22,755 nt of DNA from JAVBSX01 sp031549145 (GCA_031549145.1 JAVBQI010000047.1:1-22755); one strand, 5' to 3'; shown: positions 1 to 7,998, counted from the stretch's first letter. Program-made: numbers and translations. The notes: generated by a model from the sequence alone, not told the origin.

Positions 1-142
1 TATCACCACCCCACCCCCCAACTGTCCCGCCGCGTCGACATACCCTCCCACCTCCGCGCCGCTCCCCCACGCACGCGCACCCCTCACAACCCCCCCCGTT
101 CCGGCCGCGGCTCAGATTCATTTTTTTCTGGAACTCAGGAAC
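1..142. other. C-rich stretch upstream of pyrF
   Basis: Seen: the first ~110 bases of the + strand are strongly cytosine-rich and G-poor, with several runs of C, unlike the rest of the window. Two forward frames stay open from the window edge. One runs in frame into pyrF (Pro/Ala/Thr-rich if translated). The other ends in a TGA that overlaps the pyrF ATG as ATGA. Either could be the tail of an upstream gene or an N-terminal extension, but the composition is low-complexity and no family is recognised. I treat it as non-coding or as an upstream gene tail. A weak GGA at 131-133 is the only ribosome-site candidate for pyrF. Confidence 0.3.
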
Positions 143-1078
143 ATGACCTTCTCCGCCCGTCTGCAAGCCGCGATCCTCGCCAAAAAGAACCCGGTCCTCG
201 TCGGGCTCGACCCCCGGGTCGGCTCGATTCCCGATTCACTTTGCGATTCCGGGGAAGCCGATCCCGAGACGATCGCCGGAGCGTTCCAGCGTTTTTGCGA
301 AGAGGTGATCGACGTTGTCGCCCCGCTGGTCCCCGCCGTCAAGCCGCAGGTCGCCTTTTTCGAACAATACGGGCCGTCCGGCATGTCCGCGTTGCGGAAC
401 ATCGTCCGGTACGCCAACCGGCAAGGGTTGCTGGTCATTCTCGACGGCAAGCGGAACGACATCGGCTCGACCGCGACCGCCTACGCCCAGGGGATGATCG
501 GCCCCGGCGAGAGCAGCCCTTGGGGAGCCGATGCGATCACGGTCAGCCCTTACCTTGGGGACGATTCGCTGAGCCCGTTCGTCGAAACGGCCCAGCAGCG
601 CGGTGGCGGCGTCTTCGTGTTGGTCAAGACCTCGAATCCGGGCGGGGCGATGTTGCAGGATTTGATCGCCGAGGGGAAACCAGTGTACCGATATGTCGGG
701 GATTACGTCCAATCGCTCGCCGAAAAAACGCGAGGAGCGGAGCCGGACCGAACCCGATACGGCTCGGTCGGGGCCGTCGTCGGAGCGACTTGGCCCGAGC
801 AGCTCCGGGACTTGCGGGCGGCGATGCCGAACACCTGGTTTCTTATCCCCGGCTTCGGAGCCCAAGGTGGTGCGGCGAAAGACGTCTCCCCGGCGTTCGA
901 TGCCGACGGGCTGGGGGCGATCGTCAACAATTCGCGCGGCATTTTGTTCGCCTACCGTCGGGAGCCGTTCGCGAGCCGATTCGGTCTCGGGCATTGGCAG
1001 AAGGCCGTCGAAGCCGCGACACGCGAAATGATCGAGCAACTCCGGGCCGAGATCAAAATTGAATCGCCCCAAAAATAA
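143..1078 (+). CDS. pyrF: Orotidine 5'-phosphate decarboxylase (PyrF, type 2)
   Basis: Catalyses the last step of UMP synthesis, decarboxylating OMP to UMP, in the cytoplasm. The 311-aa protein starts with the usual short helix and a VLVGLDPR strand. It carries the catalytic charged network as LDGKRNDIG (Asp101, Lys103, Asp106), the hallmark DxKxxDI motif. Later come VLVKTSNPGG, the VGAVVGATWPEQ strand and the phosphate-binding LIPGFGAQGG near residue 238. The length and the GKRNDIGSTA form fit the long 'type 2' subfamily (about 270-310 aa) also found in mycobacteria and planctomycetes. The ATG at 143 is where family homology should begin, although the frame is open further upstream. The ribosome site is weak. 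Its stop codon runs directly into a long inverted repeat facing the convergent ASCH gene. No other pyrimidine gene is in the window. Confidence 0.95.
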   Translation: MTFSARLQAAILAKKNPVLVGLDPRVGSIPDSLCDSGEADPETIAGAFQRFCEEVIDVVAPLVPAVKPQVAFFEQYGPSGMSALRNIVRYANRQGLLVILDGKRNDIGSTATAYAQGMIGPGESSPWGADAITVSPYLGDDSLSPFVETAQQRGGGVFVLVKTSNPGGAMLQDLIAEGKPVYRYVGDYVQSLAEKTRGAEPDRTRYGSVGAVVGATWPEQLRDLRAAMPNTWFLIPGFGAQGGAAKDVSPAFDADGLGAIVNNSRGILFAYRREPFASRFGLGHWQKAVEAATREMIEQLRAEIKIESPQK

Positions 1079-1174
1079 CAACTGGAAAGAAACGCAGCGC
1101 ATTGACGGACCATTTCGCAAAATTGAGCGTCAGCACACCGTCAATGCGCTGAGTACGACTCCTTTCCGGTTGCT
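1077..1174. repeat. Long two-part palindrome in the pyrF/ASCH convergent gap
   Basis: Seen: a perfect 14-bp inverted repeat (1095-1108 with 1138-1151) is nested inside a second 13-bp inverted repeat (1077-1089 with 1162-1174, 11 of 13 matching, one difference giving a U-G pair). The loop is 29 nt. The outer left arm begins inside the pyrF stop codon. There is a short T run after the right arm (GTTTTG), so it could end transcription from pyrF, but the long loop is not typical of an intrinsic terminator. Inference: a dispersed palindromic element or a bidirectional transcription barrier. Confidence 0.7.
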
Positions 1175-1193
1175 GTTTTGAATTGAGCTCCAA

Positions 1194-1643
1194 TTAATTC
1201 TTTCCTTTGACCAGCGCTTCGATCTTGCCCATTGTTTCTTGAAACCGCTTTTCGGCGTCGGCGGCCTTTGATGGGGCGTCGCTTTTCTGTCGCTCGATCT
1301 CCTTTTCCCGCTTTCGCTCGGCCGTGATTCGTCGCTGTTCCTTTTTGGGTAACAGCGTAAACCGAACGCGGTAAGCCTGATACCCGGCCGCGATCTCCGT
1401 CGGATAAAGGGAAAGAAGCTCGGCTCGGAGTGATTCGGCGCTCGCGAACCCGTCGGGGGCGGCGTCGGCATCGCTCAGCTCCTCAAGCGCGATCGGGTCG
1501 ACCGAATCGACCGAGATGTAGCCGGCCCCCGGAATGTAGCTCCGTTGGCCCGGCCGCAGACGGCGATACCGCCAAAGACGAATCGTTTGCGTTTTCGTCC
1601 CTTGCAGGATCGGGAGCAGGAATTTTTTCTTGAAGAAGAGCAA
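1194..1643 (-). CDS. ASCH/PUA-like domain protein with basic coiled-coil tail
   Basis: 149 aa. The N-terminal ~95 residues resemble an ASCH domain, a PUA-like fold thought to bind RNA or nucleotides. Seen: LLPILQGTKTQTIR (residues 9-22), the typical 'I-x-x-G-x-K-T-x-T-I-R' entry, then RPGQ, a VDSVD strand and a GFASAESL...LYP helix start. From about residue 95 the chain is charged and helix-prone (many Lys/Arg/Glu), probably a coiled coil. The start is TTG at 1643, supported by GGAG nine bases upstream in the same strand; no in-frame ATG fits better. It lies 58 bp downstream of hpnH on the same strand, so the two are probably co-transcribed. The substrate and role are unknown; a functional link to hopanoids is not implied by the sequence. 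Confidence 0.75.
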   Translation of the reverse strand: MLFFKKKFLLPILQGTKTQTIRLWRYRRLRPGQRSYIPGAGYISVDSVDPIALEELSDADAAPDGFASAESLRAELLSLYPTEIAAGYQAYRVRFTLLPKKEQRRITAERKREKEIERQKSDAPSKAADAEKRFQETMGKIEALVKGKN

Positions 1644-1701
1644 GGGATTTCTCTCCGTTGGTGTTTGACCTGCGCGGAGTACCGGCTAAATGAACAAACG
1701 A

Positions 1702-2718
1702 TCACCCGATTTGCCAAAGGCCCATGCGAATCATGCTCTTGAGCGAAGTGGCGTTAAAGACTGCCGCCGGTTCGAAACCGCAATGCGAAAGGCAATGTTC
1801 GCAGCGAGGATCGTTGCCCGGTCCCAGCTTTTGCCAATCGGTCTGCCGCATCAGTTCCTCGAACGAATCGTAATGCCGGTCCGTAATCAAATAACAGGGC
1901 CCCTTCCAACCGGCGACGTTGCGTGTCGGATTCGCGAACGCGGCGCAGTCGAGATGCCGTTCCCCGCAGAGAAAGTCCATAAAAATCGGCGTCGTCGTAA
2001 TCCGGTAACGGCTCATTCGCTCGCGGATCTCCCGAAATTTTTCGTAGGTTTCTTCCCGGCTGAGGAACAGCGAATCGTTTTGGACCGATTCGTAGCCGAA
2101 ACCGGGAGCGAGCATGATTCCGTCGATTTTCAGTTCGCTGAGCTGTTTCGCGAGATCGACCAGGTCGTCGACCGTCGTTTCTCGGTACAGCGTCGTATTC
2201 GTATAGACAAAATACCCTCGTTTTTTGGCCGCCGCAAGACCGCGCATCGCTTTTTGAAAAACGCCCGGCTGTTCGACGATCCGGTCGTGTATCGCTTCCG
2301 GCCCGTCGAGATGCACGTTCCAATAAAGCCGGGACTTGAGTCGTTTGTCGGCGACCGTCTCGAATTGTTCGAGCTTCTCTTCGAGCAAAACCCCGTTGGT
2401 GCAAAGGTAAATGTGCTTGCCCCGCCGGAGCACGCCGTCGACCAGCTCGGTGATTCCGGGGTAAATGAGCGGCTCGCCGCCGCAAATGCTGACGATCGGA
2501 GCGGGGCATTCGTCGACCGAGGCGAAGCATTCCTCGAGCGACATCCGCTTGTGCATCGAATCGGCGTATTCGCGAATTCGCCCGCAGCCGCTGCAGCGGA
2601 GGTTGCAGGCGTGCAACGGTTCGAGCATGAGCACCAGGGGAAAACGTTTTTTTCCAGCCCATTTTCTTCGAAAAATGTAACGAGCCAACGCCGTGGTCAA
2701 AGAGAGAGGAAATCGCAT
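1702..2718 (-). CDS. hpnH: HpnH-type radical SAM enzyme (adenosylhopane synthase)
   Basis: HpnH joins a 5'-deoxyadenosyl group from SAM to a hopene to make adenosylhopane, the precursor of extended C35 hopanoids. The 338-aa protein shows the family layout: a short N-terminal helix, then KKRFPLVLMLEPLHACNLRCSGC, broken here as the RFPLVLMLEP strand followed by the CX3CX2C cluster ligands Cys38, Cys42 and Cys45. Next come the SAM-binding GGEPL near residue 79, YLCTNG, NVHLDGPEA, TTLYRET and LAPGFGYE. A C-terminal CEHCLSHCGFEPAAV resembles the Cys-rich end of HpnH homologues. The ATG at 2718 was chosen because homology begins there; the frame stays open to 2886 without homologous residues. There is no clear ribosome site, but a good promoter lies at 2788-2815. 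This implies a hopanoid-making cell, a known planctomycete trait. Confidence 0.88.
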   Translation of the reverse strand: MRFPLSLTTALARYIFRRKWAGKKRFPLVLMLEPLHACNLRCSGCGRIREYADSMHKRMSLEECFASVDECPAPIVSICGGEPLIYPGITELVDGVLRRGKHIYLCTNGVLLEEKLEQFETVADKRLKSRLYWNVHLDGPEAIHDRIVEQPGVFQKAMRGLAAAKKRGYFVYTNTTLYRETTVDDLVDLAKQLSELKIDGIMLAPGFGYESVQNDSLFLSREETYEKFREIRERMSRYRITTTPIFMDFLCGERHLDCAAFANPTRNVAGWKGPCYLITDRHYDSFEELMRQTDWQKLGPGNDPRCEHCLSHCGFEPAAVFNATSLKSMIRMGLWQIG

Positions 2719-2787
2719 CGGGATATGTTGAAAAGCTGTTCGGCAAAAAAGGTGTTTGAATAAAAAAGTTGGACATTCCGCATAATT

Positions 2788-2815
2788 AGTATAACAGGAT
2801 GTCTCGGATCGACAA
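2788..2815 (-). promoter_or_regulatory. Candidate sigma-70-like promoter for hpnH
   Basis: Reading the minus strand: TTGTCG (2815-2810), a 16-bp spacer, then TATACT (2793-2788), preceded by TG one base upstream of the -10 (extended -10, TGTTATACT). The predicted transcript would have a leader of about 65 nt before the hpnH ATG at 2718. Motif-based only. Confidence 0.45.
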
Positions 2816-2846
2816 GAAACCCGCACGAGTATTGCCAAGCCGGGAT

Positions 2847-3029
2847 TTAGAAACCGAGGAGCTGGAGGGCGGAGGTCGGGTTCCACTGGATTTGTTCAGT
2901 TCGGACCCGAAGAATCGGCTCCAAACCCGACAGCAACCGCAGCACCGAAACCGCCGCGTTCGTCAACGCCGCGAAAAACGACTTGCAATCCTCGTGAAGG
3001 GGCGACTTCCCCTGTTCCGCTTCGATCTG
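2847..3029 (-). pseudogene. Orphan coding-like frame, possible gene remnant
   Basis: Seen: on the minus strand a frame of 60 sense codons lies between an in-frame TAG (3030-3032) and a TAA (2847-2849). It has no ATG or GTG. Its codons are strongly biased to G or C in the third position, as in the real genes here, and the translation reads like a protein tail (FFAALTNAAVSVLRLLSGLE near its middle, ending LQLLGF). The plus-strand shadow is Arg-rich, as shadows usually are. It could be the 3' remnant of a lost gene or a small gene with a rare start. I do not recognise a family. The tkt -10 hexamer overlaps its upstream stop codon. Confidence 0.3.
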
Positions 3030-3036
3030 CTATAAT
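3025..3036 (+). promoter_or_regulatory. Candidate extended -10 element for tkt
   Basis: A perfect TATAAT at 3031-3036 is preceded by TGC, giving an extended -10 (TGCTATAAT). No good -35 is visible at 16-18 bp, which is acceptable for extended -10 promoters. It sits about 98 bp upstream of the transketolase ATG. Motif-based only. Confidence 0.4.
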
Positions 3037-3133
3037 TTCAGACTGTCCGGTCGTTTTCGGGAATTCGTTCCCGTCTCGTCAATTATTGCCCCGGACAAAA
3101 AAACCTTAAAAATCTTTACGGAAAACAAAAACT

Positions 3134-5206
3134 ATGGCGGTTGTTGCAACACCTCGGGAACTTTCGGCGATCAACACGATTCGCGCTCTTTCAATGGACG
3201 CCGTGCAAGCGGCGAACAGCGGACATCCGGGGACACCGATGTCGCTCGCCCCACTCGGATACCTCCTCTTCAACGAGCAAATGACCTTCGACCCGGCGCA
3301 TCCGAACTGGCCCGGTCGGGACCGCTTCGTCCTGTCCGCCGGACACGCTTCGATGCTGATCTATTCCCTGCTGCACCTGAGCGGCGTCAAGCAGCTCGAC
3401 CCGAAAACCGGCCGACCGACCGCCGAGGAAGCCGTTTCGCTCGAAGATATCAAGCGTTTTCGTCAACTTGGGAGCAAGTGTGCCGGGCACCCGGAATACG
3501 GCCACGTTTCCGGCGTCGAAATGACGACCGGGCCGCTCGGACAAGGGGTCGCGACGAGCGTCGGCATGTCGATCGCCGCCCTTTGGTTCGCCGGTCGTTA
3601 CAACCGGTCGAATTACCCGCTGTTCGATTCGAATGTGTACGCGGTCTGCGGCGACGGCGATATGATGGAGGGAATCAGCGGCGAGGCAGCCTCGCTTGCC
3701 GCACATTTGAAACTTTCCAACCTCTGTTGGATTTACGACGACAACAAAATCACGATCGAGGGGAACACCGACCTCGCGTTTTCCGAATGCGTCAAATGCC
3801 GCTTCCTCGCCTACGGTTGGAACGTGCTCAACGTCGAGGATGTCAACGATCTTTCGGCCTTGCGAGCCGCCTTGAACGAGTTCGAGACGACGACCGACCG
3901 GCCGACGTTGATCATCGTCAAAAGCAAGATCGCGTTCGGCGCCCCGAAAATGGAAGGCTCGCACGAAGCGCACGGAGCCCCGCTCGGAGAAGAGGAGATT
4001 CGGGCGACGAAAAAGGTTTACGGTTTGCCGGAAGACGAAAAGTTCGTCGTCGCCGATTCGGTGTACGCGACGTTCCGGGAAAACATCGGTCGAAAGGGAG
4101 CCGAGTCCTACGCGCTTTGGGAAAAAACTTTCGCGGCCTACCAAAAGGAATTTCCGGCGCTCGCGGAAGAGTTGAAGCGGATCGCGACCGGTGATTTGCC
4201 CGAGGGTTGGGATGCCGGGCTGCAACCGTTCCCGGCCGATCCGAAAGGTATGGCCTCGCGGATTTCGAGCGGGAAGGTGCTCAACCAGGCGGCCAAGAAT
4301 ATTCCCTGGATGATGGGAGGCAGCGCGGACCTTGCCCCCTCGAACAAATCGGACCTGACGTTCGAAGGGGCGGGGGACTTTTCGACCGCGAATCCGACGG
4401 GACGAAATTTTCATTTCGGGATCCGCGAGCATGCGATGGGCGCGGCGACGAACGGAATGGTGCTGTCCGGCTTGCGGGCATACTGTGCGACGTTTTTCGT
4501 GTTCGCCGATTACATGCGACCGGCGATCCGGCTCGCTTCGATCATGCGGATCCCGACGATGTTCGTCTTTACCCATGATTCGATCGGGGTCGGGGAAGAC
4601 GGGCCGACGCATCAGCCGATCGAGCACCTCGCCTCACTCCGGGCGATCCCGAACCTGAACGTGCTTCGTCCGGCGGATGCGAACGAGGTTTCGGAAACGT
4701 ACAAAATCGCTTTGCAATCGCGGACAACCCCTTCCGTGCTGGTCTTGACCCGACAAAATTTGCCAACGATCGACCGGGCGAAGTACGCCCCGGCGAGCGG
4801 GACGGCAAACGGGGCCTACGTGCTCGCCGATGCGGCCGGCGGGAAGCCGGAATTGATCCTGATCGGGACAGGCAGCGAGGTCGGCCTCTGCCTTTCGGCT
4901 TACGAAAAGCTGAGCGGCGAGGGAATCAAAGTCCGGATTGTCAGCATGCCGTGCTGGGAGCTTTTCGAGCAACAGTCGCTCGAATACCGCGAATCGGTGC
5001 TGCCGTCCTGCGTCGCGGCCCGGGTCGGCGTCGAACTCGGAATCGAACAGGGCTGGTCGAAGTACCTCGGCCCTCAAGGGCGTTTCCTCGGGATCAACGA
5101 ATTCGGGGCGAGTGCTCCGGTCGGCGATTTAATGAAGCATTTCGGCATCACGCTCGAAAATCTTTGCGCCTTGGCCAAAGAAGCCCTCGCCGCCGGGCGG
5201 CAGTAA
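3134..5206 (+). CDS. tkt: Transketolase
   Basis: A thiamine-diphosphate enzyme that moves two-carbon ketol units between sugar phosphates in the non-oxidative pentose phosphate pathway. 690 aa, close to the usual ~660-690. Seen in order: the N-terminal substrate-site SGHPGTPMS (His31); GPLGQG; the ThDP/Mg motif GDGDMMEG (173-180); YDDNKITIEGNT; then in the Pyr domain FGIREHAMG with the catalytic Glu432 that activates ThDP; the DSIGVGEDGPTHQPIEHL loop; and a C-terminal domain with LIGTGSEV and GIEQGWSKY. All key residues I can check are present. The ATG at 3134 gives the expected N-terminus; the ribosome site is weak (ACGGA about 10 bases upstream). The gene is monocistronic, between a divergent hpnH and a palindromic element at its 3' side. 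Confidence 0.97.
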   Translation: MAVVATPRELSAINTIRALSMDAVQAANSGHPGTPMSLAPLGYLLFNEQMTFDPAHPNWPGRDRFVLSAGHASMLIYSLLHLSGVKQLDPKTGRPTAEEAVSLEDIKRFRQLGSKCAGHPEYGHVSGVEMTTGPLGQGVATSVGMSIAALWFAGRYNRSNYPLFDSNVYAVCGDGDMMEGISGEAASLAAHLKLSNLCWIYDDNKITIEGNTDLAFSECVKCRFLAYGWNVLNVEDVNDLSALRAALNEFETTTDRPTLIIVKSKIAFGAPKMEGSHEAHGAPLGEEEIRATKKVYGLPEDEKFVVADSVYATFRENIGRKGAESYALWEKTFAAYQKEFPALAEELKRIATGDLPEGWDAGLQPFPADPKGMASRISSGKVLNQAAKNIPWMMGGSADLAPSNKSDLTFEGAGDFSTANPTGRNFHFGIREHAMGAATNGMVLSGLRAYCATFFVFADYMRPAIRLASIMRIPTMFVFTHDSIGVGEDGPTHQPIEHLASLRAIPNLNVLRPADANEVSETYKIALQSRTTPSVLVLTRQNLPTIDRAKYAPASGTANGAYVLADAAGGKPELILIGTGSEVGLCLSAYEKLSGEGIKVRIVSMPCWELFEQQSLEYRESVLPSCVAARVGVELGIEQGWSKYLGPQGRFLGINEFGASAPVGDLMKHFGITLENLCALAKEALAAGRQ

Positions 5207-5264
5207 GAGACGGTCGTAATACTGCGCGATTAGGACCTATAACAAACAGTCTTTACAATCGTCC

Positions 5265-5355
5265 TTTTTTACTACGGAATACGCGGAATAACGGAATAGA
5301 CGGAAAGGTAAAAATTCCGTGTTTTCCGTCTTTCCGTGTGTTCCGTAGTAAAAAA
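5265..5355. repeat. Palindrome built from iterated acggaa units
   Basis: Seen: a perfect 15-bp outer inverted repeat (5265-5279, TTTTTTACTACGGAA, with 5341-5355) encloses several short ACGGAA/TTCCGT units on each arm, spaced 8-10 bp, so the two arms pair imperfectly over about 40 bp. A shorter inverted repeat (CTTTACAAT at 5251-5259 with ATTGTAAAG at 5387-5395) brackets the whole. Known: repeats of this layout recur as dispersed elements in many bacterial genomes and give spurious ORFs. It could act as a terminator for tkt, as the right arm of the hairpin on either strand ends in a homopolymer run. Confidence 0.75.
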
Positions 5356-5455
5356 CAGACAACGAAAATGTTCGATTTTTTGCGTAATTGTAAAGGTCGT
5401 TTTGATACGGTTCCTTAATGAAATGGCCAACGTCAACCAAAAAAGGAGACACATC

Positions 5456-7921
5456 ATGTCGCAACGCTTGTTTTTCCATCTTTGGCTTCTTGGTTTTTTC
5501 TCGCTGTCTCTTGCATTTTCGGGAATAACCGACCTTCGGGCGGCGGAGCCCGCCTGCAACATCGCTCTCGGCAAGGCCTACACGCTGACGCCGGAGCCGA
5601 ATTACAAGCATTGCACCGATCCGGGGGATATGGTCCAGTTGACCGACGGGGAAACGACGGCGGAACATTTCTGGACGCAACCGGGGACCGTCGGCTGGGA
5701 GCGGACCCCTTTTGCCGCGATCACGATTGATCTCGAACGGGTCGAGCCGATTTCCGGCGTCGAAATGACCTCGGCCGCAGGGCAAGCCGGCGTCGCCTGG
5801 CCGTTGGCCGTCTTTATTCAAACGAGCGACGACGGGGAAACCTTCCGCGAAGTCGGGGAACTGCTCTCCCTCGACCGCGAAGCCCACGGCCCGCTGCCGG
5901 AAGGGTACGCGATTCGTTGCTTCTCGACGAACGCGCTCGCGACGCGGGGACGATTCGTCCGGTTCGTGCTCATCGCTTCCGGCTCCTACCTTTTCGTCGA
6001 CGAAATTCGCGTTTTTCGCGGGAACGACGCCCTGTTGCAAGGCCCTTCGACGGGAACTCTCGTTTCGAACGATCCCGCGAAGTTCGTCCAGCAGACGCGA
6101 ATGCGGCTCGCCCTGCATCGCCGTTATGCCGCCGACCTCGCGAATCTGCGCAAGCTCCTCGCCGAAGCGTCGCTTGCCGCAACCGTTCGCGAAAACCTGA
6201 CCGCCCGGCTCGCCGGGATCGAGAAAAAAATCGCCGCGGCGTTCGCGACCAAAGCGCCGCCGTTCGACGCCTCGGGCGAAGGTTTCCGGGCGATCTTGCC
6301 GATCGGGCCGCTACACGGAGAGATTTTTCAAGTGCAAGCCGCCCTTTGGGACGCCCTCGGTTTGGACTTTCAATCCGTTCCGGTCTCCCCTTGGGATAAG
6401 GCTGTCCTGATCGGGCTTCCTCCGGGAAAAAGCTCCGAAGGCCAACAGGCGATTGAAGTACACGCGATGCAGGGGGAATATCGGGCGGCCGCGTTCAACC
6501 TTTACAATTCGTCGCAAGAGCCGCTTGAACTCTCGCTCCGGATCGAGGGGATCCCGGCGGCAACGGAGTTGACGGTACACGATGTTCCCTGGACCGATAC
6601 GAACCGCTTCGAACCGGTGTTGGCGGCCTTGCCCGAACTCGCCCCGCAAAACGGAACGTATCCGATCACGGTGTTGCCCGGACTGCCCAAGCAAGTTTAT
6701 TTGACGTTTCGTCCGAACAACCTGACGCCGGGAAAGTACGCGGGCGCCTTCGTTTTGGAGTCGGCCGAAAAGAAACCGCTCGATTCGGTTTCTTTTACGC
6801 TGCATGTTTGGCCGATGCGGTTTCCGGAAAAAACCTCGCTCTTGCTCGGCGGCTGGTCTTACACCGACGGCGATGGAGCGTACAGCGTCAACCCGAAAAA
6901 TAGGGATTCGTTCTTGAAGCATTTGCAGGAACGCTTCGTCAACGCGCCTTGGGCGAGGCCTTTGGTCGTGATGTCGTTCGAAATCGACAAAGCGACGAAA
7001 ACCGTAACGCTCGACACGAAAGAAATGGACGATTGGCTCAAGCAATGGCCCGCCGCCCGCGAGTACTGCATCTTTTTGAGCGTCCCTGCGGCGATCAAGG
7101 ACGTCAAGCATGATGCCCCGGAATTCGAGGCTCTTGTCGGCGCTTGGACCAACGCCTGGGTCAAACATTGGCGGGAAAAAGGGATCGAACCGGACCGGAT
7201 CAACCTGCTGGTCGCCGACGAGCCGGGGCTCGATTTCGATCTTTCGCCCATGTACGCCTGGGCGAGGGCGATCCGCAAGGCGGAACCACGACTCCGACTT
7301 TGGACCGACCCGGTGTATAAGGATCCGGCGAAGGCCCCGACCGAGATTTTTGAAGTGAACGACATCATTTGTCCGAACCGTCCACAATGGTTGGAAAATC
7401 GCGCCGGCTTCGACACGTTTTATTTCGACTGGCAGCGCAAAGGGAAGACGCTGCAACTTTATTCCTGTTCCGGCCCGGTCCGGCTGCTCGATCCGTACTC
7501 GTATTTTCGTTTGCAGCCGTGGGAATGTGCCCGGATCGGCGGGACCGGCTCGTTTTATTGGGCGTTCGGCGACGGGGCCGGGTTCTCGTCCTGGAACGAG
7601 TATGCCGCGACGCGGGACATGTACACGCCGTTGTTTATCGACCCGGCCGAGCCGACGGTGGTTGCCGGGAAGCAAATGGAGGCGATTCGCGAAGGGATCG
7701 AGGATTACGAAACGATCCGGATGTTGCAAGACGCGATCAAGCGGCGAAAGGCGGAAGGGAAGCCGACGGCCGAAGCCGAAACCGTGCTCCGGGAATCGAT
7801 CGAGTCGGTGTTATACGCGGAAGGGGTCGATAAGATTTTCTGGAAGGAGCCCAAAGACCGGACTCTCGCCGATCAGGCCCGGGTCCGAATTCTTGAGGCA
7901 ATCCGACAGTTGGGGGAGTAA
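5456..7921 (+). CDS. Secreted GH123/DUF4091-type glycosidase-like protein
   Basis: 821 aa. The start at ATG 5456 is fixed by a strong ribosome site (AAAAGGAG, 8 bases upstream) and by the signal peptide that follows (MSQRLFFHLWLLGFF..., likely cleavage near LRAAEP, residue 31). Residues ~33-195 look like a discoidin/F5-8 type C carbohydrate-binding module (starts NIALGKAYTL, ends VDEIRVFRG). A helical linker (~205-260) and beta-rich domains follow. The C-terminal half resembles the DUF4091/GH123 catalytic region: LLVADEPG with the Asp588-Glu589 pair typical of GH123 beta-N-acetylgalactosaminidases, GSFYWAFGDG, and the family-typical AIREGIEDYETIRML near residue 750. Probable role: hydrolysis of an amino-sugar-containing glycan outside the cytoplasm. 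The true substrate cannot be read from sequence. The final codons are duplicated at 8963-8990. Confidence 0.8.
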   Translation: MSQRLFFHLWLLGFFSLSLAFSGITDLRAAEPACNIALGKAYTLTPEPNYKHCTDPGDMVQLTDGETTAEHFWTQPGTVGWERTPFAAITIDLERVEPISGVEMTSAAGQAGVAWPLAVFIQTSDDGETFREVGELLSLDREAHGPLPEGYAIRCFSTNALATRGRFVRFVLIASGSYLFVDEIRVFRGNDALLQGPSTGTLVSNDPAKFVQQTRMRLALHRRYAADLANLRKLLAEASLAATVRENLTARLAGIEKKIAAAFATKAPPFDASGEGFRAILPIGPLHGEIFQVQAALWDALGLDFQSVPVSPWDKAVLIGLPPGKSSEGQQAIEVHAMQGEYRAAAFNLYNSSQEPLELSLRIEGIPAATELTVHDVPWTDTNRFEPVLAALPELAPQNGTYPITVLPGLPKQVYLTFRPNNLTPGKYAGAFVLESAEKKPLDSVSFTLHVWPMRFPEKTSLLLGGWSYTDGDGAYSVNPKNRDSFLKHLQERFVNAPWARPLVVMSFEIDKATKTVTLDTKEMDDWLKQWPAAREYCIFLSVPAAIKDVKHDAPEFEALVGAWTNAWVKHWREKGIEPDRINLLVADEPGLDFDLSPMYAWARAIRKAEPRLRLWTDPVYKDPAKAPTEIFEVNDIICPNRPQWLENRAGFDTFYFDWQRKGKTLQLYSCSGPVRLLDPYSYFRLQPWECARIGGTGSFYWAFGDGAGFSSWNEYAATRDMYTPLFIDPAEPTVVAGKQMEAIREGIEDYETIRMLQDAIKRRKAEGKPTAEAETVLRESIESVLYAEGVDKIFWKEPKDRTLADQARVRILEAIRQLGE

Positions 7922-7922
7922 C
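7895..7922 (+). repeat. Direct repeat copy 1: 3' end of the glycosidase gene
   Basis: The last codons of the gene (EAIRQLGE, stop) plus one base. 25 of 28 positions are shared with 8963-8990, about 1.07 kb downstream, on the other side of the DUF1559-like gene. Confidence 0.7.
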
Positions 7923-7998
7923 GGAAAATGTGAAATGCTCTGGAAAGGCGCCGTAATCTGAACGACATTTCATCCCACAGCCCTTGGGAGATCGAAAC

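Larger units (their letters stand above)
2719..3133. other. Divergent intergenic region hpnH / tkt (415 bp)
   Basis: This gap between the divergent hpnH and transketolase genes holds a candidate minus-strand promoter for hpnH (2788-2815), a candidate extended -10 for tkt (3025-3036), and a minus-strand open frame with coding-like codon usage (2847-3029), described separately. I see no long palindrome here, unlike most other gaps in the window. A plus-strand ORF of 78 codons (2799-3035) is Arg/Gln-rich and looks like the shadow of the minus-strand frame. Confidence 0.6.

Noticed and set aside
1690..2763. 357-codon plus-strand ORF
   Set aside because: Antisense to hpnH, whose CX3CX2C and other motifs are decisive.
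3191..4627. 478-codon minus-strand ORF
   Set aside because: Antisense shadow of transketolase with no recognisable domain.
5237..6118. 293-codon minus-strand ORF
   Set aside because: Made of the glycosidase antisense strand and the ACGGAA palindrome; a common artefact of such repeats.
6311..7729. 472-codon minus-strand ORF
   Set aside because: Antisense to the glycosidase gene; Arg-rich shadow composition.
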